Shown piece after piece: positions 27,538-34,065 of a stretch of 64,000 nt of DNA. Within the stretch, counting starts at the first letter, position 1. Each line of letters opens with the position of its first letter. The position numbers and the translations under genes were made by a program. The notes under the pieces were generated by a model. That model did no database searches, was not told the origin of the DNA, and saw nothing but the letters and a program-made list of their open reading frames with translations. The stretch spans positions 186,001 through 250,000 of the forward strand of contig NZ_JOJL01000001.1 in assembly GCF_000721705.1 (NCBI RefSeq), read 5' to 3'. This DNA is from Actinoplanes subtropicus (GTDB taxonomy: Bacteria; Actinomycetota; Actinomycetes; Mycobacteriales; Micromonosporaceae).

Positions 27538-28332
27538 CTAAGTCAAGACCTCGTCCACGTACGCCTCCGCCGGAGCCCGCAGCAGCCCATGCACCTGCAG
27601 GAACATCTCGTGCGCGGCCCGGCCCGACCAGCCGTCCGGCAGCAGTTCCGGGGGCAGGTCGGGATCGCGGAACGGGAACAGGCGGTAGTCGTGGATCAGC
27701 CCGATCCGCTCCACCAGCGCCCGCCGCCCGGTCGGCTCGCCCGCGCGGTACCCGGCGAGCCGCGGCTCGTACCGCCGGAGCAGTTCGGCGTAGTCCTTGT
27801 CGAGGGTGGCCAGGTCCCAGGCCCGTGCGGCCATGTCGCGGTCCGCGGCGAGCCCCTCCGAGCGGGCGTTGAACGTGTCGATCCGGACGGCCGGCCGGTC
27901 GGCGAAGCTCGCCCGCACCTCGCCGGCCCGGTCGTGCGGGCTGAGCCACACCCCCGACGCCAGCGGCCCGAAGCCGAGCCAGGTCAGCCGCTTGCGCAGC
28001 TGCTCGCGCAGGGCGCGCTCGGTCTCCGGCACCGAGTAGACGACCATCCGCCACTGCCCGTCCCACGGCCCGGTGGCCCGGGCGAAGATGCGGGTGCGCC
28101 CCTCGTCGAGCAGCTTCCACGCCTGGTCGGTGAGGGCGTACACGGTCTCCCGGCCGTCCCGCCGGGCCTCGAGCCAGCCCTCCTTGCGCAGCCGGGTGGC
28201 GACCACCCGGACCGTCGCCTCGGGCACGTCGAAGCTCTCCATCAGGGTGGTCAGCGTGCGTAGCCGCACCTCGCCGCCGCGATAGCGCAGATAGTCGCCG
28301 AACAGGTCGAAAACCAGCGACCGTGCCTTCAT
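27538..28332 (-). CDS. PaaX-family transcriptional regulator
   Basis: This 264-residue protein has an N-terminal winged helix (LFGDYLRYRGG, FDVPEATVRVVATRLRKEGWLEARRDGRETVY), a central PaaX domain with WRMVVYSVPE and LRKRLTWLGFGPLASGVWLSP, and a C-terminal domain with LIHDYRLFPFRDPDLP. PaaX repressors release DNA on binding aryl-CoA thioesters, so this one probably senses the CoA intermediate made by the downstream operon. ATG 28332 has TTGAGG 5 nt upstream. It is divergent from the hydrolase gene at 28411, so one operator region may control both directions. Confidence 0.9.
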   Translation of the reverse strand: MKARSLVFDLFGDYLRYRGGEVRLRTLTTLMESFDVPEATVRVVATRLRKEGWLEARRDGRETVYALTDQAWKLLDEGRTRIFARATGPWDGQWRMVVYSVPETERALREQLRKRLTWLGFGPLASGVWLSPHDRAGEVRASFADRPAVRIDTFNARSEGLAADRDMAARAWDLATLDKDYAELLRRYEPRLAGYRAGEPTGRRALVERIGLIHDYRLFPFRDPDLPPELLPDGWSGRAAHEMFLQVHGLLRAPAEAYVDEVLT

Positions 28333-28410
28333 CAAAACCTCAACGTTTCATATCCTTGACGACCGTCATCCAATAGTCTCATCATGAGGATCCTCGGACA
28401 AGGAGGAGTC
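28333..28410. promoter_or_regulatory. Divergent control region of PaaX-type regulator and hydrolase gene
   Basis: This 78-bp gap contains a TTGACG box (28356-28361, plus strand) as a possible -35 element, an AT-rich stretch around ATAGTCTCATCATGAGGAT that is partly self-complementary, and an ideal AAGGAGGAG ribosome-binding site for the ATG at 28411. No -10 box is convincing. It is the natural place for a PaaX operator. Confidence 0.35.
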
Positions 28411-29132
28411 ATGCCGGAAACCTTCGTACTCATCACCGGTGCCTGCCACGGCGGCTGGAGCTGGCGGCCGGTCGCCGAGCAGCTGCGGGCCGCCGGTCAC
28501 CAGGTGCTCACCCCCACCCTGCCCGGTCTCGCCGACGGCGACGACCCCCGGCGGCACAGTCTGGACGATGTCGCCGACTACATCGTCGCCCTGGTCGAGC
28601 GGCACGACCTGGCCGACGTCACGATGGTGGCGCACAGCTGGGGCGGCTACCCGATGACCGGCGCGGCGCACCGGCTCGCCCCGCGGCTGCGCAAGCTGGT
28701 CTACTGGAGCGCCTTCGTCCCGGCCGAGGGGGTCCCGCTGATGGGCGAGGTCCCGCCGCACTACGCCGAGATGTTCACCCAGGTCGCCGCGGCTTCGGGC
28801 AACAACAGCGTGCTCTTCCCGTACGAGGTGTTCACCGCGGCCTTCATGCAGGACGCGGAGGAGGGCCTGCAGCGCCTCGTGCACGGCCTGCTGACCCGCA
28901 GCCGATGCAGTACTTCACCGAGACCGTCAAGCCGATCGACCCGGCGGCGCTCGGCGTGCCGGCCAGCTACGTGGTCGGCGCCGAGGACATCTCGCTGCCG
29001 CCCGGCGAGTACGGCTGGACGCCGCGCTTCCCCGAGCGCCTGGGCGACGTGCCGGTCATCGAGGCGCCCGGCAGCCACGAGGCCCAGTTCACCCGGCCGG
29101 CCGAGCTGGCCGCCGCGCTCGTCAAGGCTTGA
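28411..29132 (+). pseudogene. Alpha/beta-hydrolase (plant-methylesterase-like), frameshifted
   Basis: From ATG 28411 the frame encodes a normal alpha/beta-hydrolase: LITGACHGGWSWRPVAEQLRAAG (oxyanion region) and VAHSWGGYP (nucleophile Ser). After LVHGLLT near 28893 this frame turns to Ser/Arg-rich nonsense. The expected continuation, MQYFTETVKPIDP through SYVVGAEDISLPP to the His-containing EAPGSHEAQFTRP and a stop at 29132, is present one frame over. Adding one C in the ACCCGC run near 28893 restores a complete ~240-residue enzyme. The ribosome-binding site is perfect, so the gene is either recently broken or misread. It may act as a thioesterase or esterase for the aromatic pathway. Confidence 0.8.
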
Positions 29133-29156
29133 CCGCCGGCCGAAGCGCTCTAGGCT
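29129..29156 (+). promoter_or_regulatory. Probable leaderless promoter of the cyclase-family gene
   Basis: TTGACC (29129-29134), a 16-bp spacer and TAGGCT (29151-29156) are followed 6 nt later by ATG 29163. This is the best sigma-70-type promoter in the region. It overlaps the last codons of the frameshifted hydrolase, so the downstream genes can be expressed independently of it. Confidence 0.55.
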
Positions 29157-29162
29157 CGCCTG

Positions 29163-29936
29163 ATGGGCGTTCTGTCGGAACTGGTGTCCGGAATCAGCGC
29201 CGGGACGATCGAGGTCGTCGATCTCACCGCCCCGCTCTCCAGCGAGACCCCGATCCTCAAGCTGCCCCCGCCGTTCGCCGACACGATCACCTTCGGGCTC
29301 GAGGAGATCAGCCGGTACGACGACCGGGGGCCGGCCTGGTACTGGAACAACATCCACACCGGCGAGCACACCGGCACCCACCTGGACGCGCCGATCCACT
29401 GGGTGACCGCGAAGGACGGCGACGACGTCTCGCAGATCCGACCCCAGCGGCTGGTCGCGCCGGCCGTCGTGGTGGACGTGTCGGATCGGGTGGCGTCCGA
29501 TCACGACTACCTGCTCACGGTCGACGACCTCCGCGATTGGGAGCGGTCGCACGGGCCGCTTCCGGCGGGCGGTTGGCTGTTGCTGCGTACGGGATGGGAC
29601 GCCCGCTCCGCCGACCAGCAGGCCTTCCTCAACGCCGACGAGACCGGCCCGCACACCCCGGGCATCTCGGTCGAGGCCGCCAGGTGGCTGGCCGAGGAGG
29701 CGCCGGTGATCGGCGTGGGCGTCGAGACGGTCGGCACCGACGCGGGCGCCGCCCACTCGTTCGACCCGCCCTTCCCGTGCCACTCCTTCGTGCTGGGCGC
29801 CGGCAAGTACGGCCTGACCCAGCTGCAGAACCTGCGCCTGCTCCCGCCGACCGGCGCGGTCGTGATCGCCGCCCCGCTGCCGATCGTCGGCGGCTCGGGC
29901 AGCCCCACCCGAGTGCTGGCCCTGGTCGAACGATGA
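29163..29936 (+). CDS. Cyclase/kynurenine-formamidase-fold metal-dependent hydrolase
   Basis: This 257-residue protein belongs to the cyclase (KynB-like) family. The metal-binding signature HTGTHLDAPIHW is present, followed by GWLLLRTGWD, HTPGISVEAARWLAE, VGVETVGTDAG, and a second His region PFPCHSFVLGAGKYGL. Members hydrolyse amides or lactones such as N-formylkynurenine. Next to a salicylate or anthranilate-type operon a role in aromatic or tryptophan catabolism is attractive but unproven. It is followed 16 bp later by a TPP-enzyme gene. Confidence 0.85.
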   Translation: MGVLSELVSGISAGTIEVVDLTAPLSSETPILKLPPPFADTITFGLEEISRYDDRGPAWYWNNIHTGEHTGTHLDAPIHWVTAKDGDDVSQIRPQRLVAPAVVVDVSDRVASDHDYLLTVDDLRDWERSHGPLPAGGWLLLRTGWDARSADQQAFLNADETGPHTPGISVEAARWLAEEAPVIGVGVETVGTDAGAAHSFDPPFPCHSFVLGAGKYGLTQLQNLRLLPPTGAVVIAAPLPIVGGSGSPTRVLALVER

Positions 29937-29952
29937 ACAAGAGCGTCGAACG

Positions 29953-31563
29953 ATGAACGTCGCCGAGGTGGTCGGCACAACGCTGGCCGGTCTCGGCGCC
30001 GACCGGGTGTTCGGCGTGGTCGGCAGCGGCAACTTCCACGTGACCAACGCACTCGTGGCGGCCGGCGCCCGCTTCGTCGCCACCCGGCACGAGGCGGGTG
30101 CGGCCGTCGCCGCCGACGCGTACGCCCGGGTCAGCGGCCGCCCCGGCATAGTCACCGTCCACCAGGGCTGCGGCCTGACCAACGCGATGACCGGGATAGC
30201 CGAGGCCGCCAAGAGCCGTACCCCCATGATCGTTCTGGCCGCCGAGGCCACCGCCCCGCGCTCGAACTTCCGCGTGGACCAGGAGGCGCTGGCCATCGCC
30301 GTGGGCGCGACCAGCCGCCGGGTCCGCGGCGCCGATACCGCCGTCGAGGACACCGCCGGCGCCTGGCAGGTGGCGGTAGCGGAACGGCGTACGGTCGTCC
30401 TGAATTTGCCTTTGGAGGTGCAGGCCGCGCCGGCCTTACTCAGCGCGCCCCCGACGTTCGATCGCATTCTGCCCGACAAAACGGATTTGTCCGAAGTGGT
30501 CGAGCTGCTTGCCGAGGCCGAGCGCCCGGTCTTCATCGCCGGCCGCGGCGCGCTGCACGCCCGCGCCGAGCTCACCGACCTGGCCGCCGAGTGCGGCGCC
30601 CTGCTCGCCACCTCGGCCGTGGCCAAGGGCCTGTTCGCCGGCGACCCGTGGAGCCTGGACGTCTCCGGCGGCTTCGCCACCCCGGTCGCGGCCGAGCTGA
30701 TCACCGCGGCCGACGCCGTGGTCGCGTGGGGTTCCTCGCTGAACATGTGGACCACCCGGCACGGCGGCCTGATCTCCTCGGCCGCCACCGTGGTACAGGT
30801 GGACCTGGACCCCGACGCGCTCGGCGCCCACCACCGGGTCGACCTGGGCATCGTCGGCGACGTGGCCGAGTGCGCCCGCGCGCTGCTCAGCGGCGCGACC
30901 CGGACCGGTTATCGCGTGCCGCCGATCCGGGCGCGGCTGGCCGCCGAGGGGCGCTGGCGCGACGTCCCGTACGCGGACGACGGTGACGACGAGCACATCG
31001 ATCCGCGCACGTTCACGATCGCGCTGGACGGGATCCTCCCGGCCGAGCGGGTGATCGCCGTGGATTCCGGCAACTTCATGGGCTACCCGTCGATGTTCCT
31101 GTCCGTCCCCGACCATCGCGGCTTCTGCTTCACCCAGGCGTTCCAGTCGATCGGCCTCGGCCTGGCCACCGCGCTCGGCGCCGCGCTCGCCTCGCCCGGC
31201 CGGCTCCCGATCGCGGCCTGCGGCGACGGCGGCTTCCTGATGGCGATCGCCGAGCTGGAGACGATCCGCCGGCTCGGCCTCGGCATGCTGATCGTGGTCT
31301 ACAACGACAACGCGTACGGCGCGGAGGTCCACCACTTCGGCCCGGCCGGCCACCCGCTCGACACCGTCGTCTTCCCGGAGACCGACCTCGCCGCGATCGC
31401 CCGCGGCTACGGCTGCGAGGCGGTGACCGTCCGCGACCCGGCCGACCTGGCCCCGGTGCGCAAGTGGTCGGCCGGGCCTCGCTCGGTCCCGATGGTGGTC
31501 GACGCCAAGGTCTCCGCGACCCGCCCCTCCTGGTGGCTGGAGGAGGCGTTCCGCGGCCACTGA
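29953..31563 (+). CDS. Thiamine-pyrophosphate-dependent enzyme (acetolactate-synthase/benzoylformate-decarboxylase family)
   Basis: This 536-residue protein has the three-domain TPP-enzyme layout. The N-terminal Pyr domain has catalytic Glu47 in TRHEAGA and VHQGCGLTNAM; the central domain follows; the C-terminal PP domain has the motif GDGGFLMAIAELETIRRL ending in YNDNAYG, which binds the Mg2+-diphosphate. It probably decarboxylates or ligates a 2-oxo acid. The residues visible do not decide between decarboxylase and synthase. The operon with the cyclase-family enzyme suggests a shared catabolic route. It converges on the nucleotide cyclase gene with a 6-bp gap. Confidence 0.87.
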   Translation: MNVAEVVGTTLAGLGADRVFGVVGSGNFHVTNALVAAGARFVATRHEAGAAVAADAYARVSGRPGIVTVHQGCGLTNAMTGIAEAAKSRTPMIVLAAEATAPRSNFRVDQEALAIAVGATSRRVRGADTAVEDTAGAWQVAVAERRTVVLNLPLEVQAAPALLSAPPTFDRILPDKTDLSEVVELLAEAERPVFIAGRGALHARAELTDLAAECGALLATSAVAKGLFAGDPWSLDVSGGFATPVAAELITAADAVVAWGSSLNMWTTRHGGLISSAATVVQVDLDPDALGAHHRVDLGIVGDVAECARALLSGATRTGYRVPPIRARLAAEGRWRDVPYADDGDDEHIDPRTFTIALDGILPAERVIAVDSGNFMGYPSMFLSVPDHRGFCFTQAFQSIGLGLATALGAALASPGRLPIAACGDGGFLMAIAELETIRRLGLGMLIVVYNDNAYGAEVHHFGPAGHPLDTVVFPETDLAAIARGYGCEAVTVRDPADLAPVRKWSAGPRSVPMVVDAKVSATRPSWWLEEAFRGH

Positions 31564-31569
31564 AAGGCA

Positions 31570-32106
31570 TCAGGCGACGACGCGATGAGCGACGATCGCG
31601 TCGGCTGTGCCCGTCAGCGTCACGCAGGCCGGCGTTGCCGCGCCGACCTGCTCGGCGACCCGGCCGAACGCCATCGGCCCGAGCTGCAACTCGCCGGCCG
31701 CGGCCAGGTCGCAGAGCCGTTTGCCGATGTTGACGACCCGGCCCCACACCGCGAACCGGCCCGGCTCCCAGGAGGGCGTCACCAGCACCTCGCCGCATTC
31801 GACGCCGGCGTGCACCGGCATGTCGGCCGAGACCTGGAGCGTGGCGAGCGCCGCCCGCACCGCGCTGCCCACCTCGTCGCCGGCGGTACGCAGGCCGAAG
31901 ACGGCCATGAAGCCGTCACCGAGAACCTGCTGGATCTCGCCGCCGTGCCGCTGGACGACCCGGCTGAGCTCGTCCAGCACCGGGCGTACGGTCCGGTAGA
32001 CCTCCTCCGGCGGCACGGACTCGACGAGCCGGGTGAATCCGGTGATGTCGACGAACAGCACGGCGACGTGCCGCCGGAAGGAACCGTCCTCGGCCATGGC
32101 GAGCAT
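31570..32106 (-). CDS. Stand-alone class III nucleotide cyclase
   Basis: This 178-residue protein is almost only a class III adenylyl/guanylyl cyclase domain. The metal-binding aspartates are Asp20 (LFVDITGFTRL) and Asp64 (LGDGFMAVFG), and the transition-state pair is Asn126 and Arg130 (VNIGKR). The two positions that normally set purine specificity appear changed: the usual Lys four residues before the second Asp is Gln60, and the position of the usual Asp before the VN motif is Arg118. The nucleotide is therefore uncertain. There is no sensor or membrane segment. It follows the 132-residue gene by 7 bp and is near a divergent patatin phospholipase. Confidence 0.85.
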   Translation of the reverse strand: MLAMAEDGSFRRHVAVLFVDITGFTRLVESVPPEEVYRTVRPVLDELSRVVQRHGGEIQQVLGDGFMAVFGLRTAGDEVGSAVRAALATLQVSADMPVHAGVECGEVLVTPSWEPGRFAVWGRVVNIGKRLCDLAAAGELQLGPMAFGRVAEQVGAATPACVTLTGTADAIVAHRVVA

Positions 32107-32113
32107 CGGACAG

Positions 32114-32512
32114 TCAGACCGACACCACGACGGTGCCGCTGCGGGCCGACGAGTAGTCGGTGAAGACCCCGGCGGTGACCTTGTACGTCGCGATCGCCTC
32201 GAGGACGTCGCCCTCGTTCGCCGCCCAGCCGCCGCTCACCTTGATCCGCAGTTCCTGGTTCAGCGGGTCGGGGTTGTCGACCGGGATGAGCACGTTCTCC
32301 AGCGACTGCTGCTGGAGCACGGTGGACCGGCTGAGGTTGACGACCGAGACGAAGAGGTTCTCCTTGGAGACGACCTCCATCAGGTCCTTGCCGATCTCGA
32401 CGTTGGCGATCACGTCGAACGCGGCGCCGGCGGTCACCGTGTCGGCCGTGAAGAAGGAGTTCTCGTCGACGACGTACAGCAGCTTGATGTTGGCGTCCTG
32501 GTTGCCCGGCAT
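32114..32512 (-). CDS. Hypothetical beta-rich protein co-transcribed with the cyclase
   Basis: This 132-residue protein starts at ATG 32512 with a strong GAAGGGAG site 5 nt upstream. The sequence alternates short hydrophobic strands and turns (IKLLYVVDENSFFTADTV, FDVIANVEIG, LFVSVVNLSRS, LRIKVSGGW) and ends in TVVVSV. It looks like a beta-sandwich. There is no signal peptide or metal motif. No family was recognised. The codon use and ribosome-binding site suggest good expression. The cyclase gene follows 7 bp after its stop, so a joint function is likely. Confidence 0.75.
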   Translation of the reverse strand: MPGNQDANIKLLYVVDENSFFTADTVTAGAAFDVIANVEIGKDLMEVVSKENLFVSVVNLSRSTVLQQQSLENVLIPVDNPDPLNQELRIKVSGGWAANEGDVLEAIATYKVTAGVFTDYSSARSGTVVVSV

Positions 32513-32670
32513 GGCAACTCCCTTCGAGTGCGGTAAGTGCCTCTCACTCTCCGGCCGGTGCCGCCACCAGGGCTTCCGGGCTTTCCCTAACGCTTGTTCC
32601 GGGGAATCCCTTGCGGAATGCCGACAGTCGTGTTGTCCGGATCCGGTCGAGTTGCGAGAGTCGATGTGCC

Positions 32671-34065
32671 ATGACGATCCAGCTGGCGCTGACCCTTCCC
32701 GGTGGCGTGGCGTTGGGCGCCTTCGAGGCAGGCGCCCTGGCCGCGCTCGTCGTTGCGGTCGGCGACCTGTGCGAGGGCGACGAGCCGCAGGTCTGCGTCG
32801 ACCTGATCGGCGCCTCCTCGGCCGGCGCGCTGACCAGCGTGCTCGTCGTCCGGGCGCTGCTCGAGGGGCTCGACCCGGTGGATCTGCTCCGGCGCGCCTG
32901 GGTCGAGGAGGCGTCGCTGCCCGCGCTCCTGCGGGCCGGGCCCGGCCGGGCGCCGCTCTCCGGCGCGGCCCTGCAACGCCTGGCCGAGACGTTCCTGCAC
33001 GCCCCGGGCCGGCCGACCGGTCACCGGCAGTCGGTGCCGATCGAGGTCTCGGTGGCGCTGACCAACCTGCGCGGGCTCGCCTACCGCACCGCGGCCGGCG
33101 ACGAGCCGATCGTCACGTACCTGGACTGGGGTGACTTCACCGCGGAACCGGGGCCCGGCGGCGTCCGGTTCGACACCCCCTCGGGCGTGCCGATGATCGA
33201 GCTGGTCCTGGCGTCGGCCGCCAATCCGGTCGGCTTCCTGCCCCGGCTGCTCACCCGCTCCCCGGACGGGGCGGTCGAAAACTTCCCCGGGACCAAGGCT
33301 TTCTGGTACGCCGATGGCAGCCTCCTCAAGCGCAAGCCGCTCGGCCGCACCATGCACCTGGCGAGGGCCCGGCCCGCGGATCGTCGGGTCCACGTCGTCC
33401 TCGATCCACTCCCGGTCGCGGTCTCCGCCGGGCGCGACTGGGCCGACCCGGCCACCCCGCCGACCTGGCTCGCGACGCTGCGCCGGAGCGTGCAGATCAT
33501 GGATGCCCAGTCCGTCCTCGACGACGTCCGGGAGTCCCAGGAGGTCAACGAGCGCTGCCGAGCCGTGGAGGTGCTCGCCCGCCACCTCGAAGGGCTGGAC
33601 GAGCACAGCCGCGAACAGGTCCGGGCCGCGCTCGGGCGGGCGGTCTCCGAACTGGGCGGCGCCCCCACCGGCGACATCGGCGGCGCGCTGGCCCGGGCGG
33701 CCGGCGTGGTGTCGCGCCGCGAGGTGCCGATCGAGCTGATCTCGCCCGATCTGGTGGGCGGGGCCGTCGCCGGGAACTTCCTGTTCCGCTTCGGCGGGCT
33801 GCTCGACCGTGACCTGCGGCAGAGCGACTTCGACCTCGGTTACTCATCGGTGCTCGCCTGGCTCGACCAGCGCCCGCTGGAGCGGTACGGCCTGCCCTCC
33901 GACGCCGCCGACAAGGCCACCCGGGCCGCCTACGAGGCGTACGAGCCGGGCGACTCGCGGCGAGTAGGTGATCGCCCGCTGCCGTGGCGGGCCCGGTTCG
34001 CGGTCGCCCGGCTGCTCGGCCGGATGGGTTACGTCGCCACCCGAGACGCGCTGGCCCGGCGATGA
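32671..34065 (+). CDS. Patatin-like phospholipase family protein
   Basis: This 464-residue protein has an N-terminal patatin domain. The oxyanion loop is PGGVALGAFEAGAL. The nucleophile elbow reads IGASSAGAL, so Ser50 (context ASSAG) is the presumed nucleophile; the first Gly of the GxSxG consensus is Ala, unless Ser49 is used. The dyad Asp215 lies in ADGSLLKRKPL. Domain order and the long C-terminal part match cytosolic bacterial patatins that act on phospholipids. Its stop overlaps the ATG of the LAL regulator (ATGA), so the two are coupled. The nucleotide cyclase pair is divergent from a shared ~160-bp gap. Confidence 0.85.
   Translation: MTIQLALTLPGGVALGAFEAGALAALVVAVGDLCEGDEPQVCVDLIGASSAGALTSVLVVRALLEGLDPVDLLRRAWVEEASLPALLRAGPGRAPLSGAALQRLAETFLHAPGRPTGHRQSVPIEVSVALTNLRGLAYRTAAGDEPIVTYLDWGDFTAEPGPGGVRFDTPSGVPMIELVLASAANPVGFLPRLLTRSPDGAVENFPGTKAFWYADGSLLKRKPLGRTMHLARARPADRRVHVVLDPLPVAVSAGRDWADPATPPTWLATLRRSVQIMDAQSVLDDVRESQEVNERCRAVEVLARHLEGLDEHSREQVRAALGRAVSELGGAPTGDIGGALARAAGVVSRREVPIELISPDLVGGAVAGNFLFRFGGLLDRDLRQSDFDLGYSSVLAWLDQRPLERYGLPSDAADKATRAAYEAYEPGDSRRVGDRPLPWRARFAVARLLGRMGYVATRDALARR

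Noticed and set aside
31570..32512. Complete Pycsar or CBASS operon
   Set aside because: The patatin is divergent rather than co-directional and has no visible nucleotide-binding effector domain, so I keep it only as a hypothesis among the findings.
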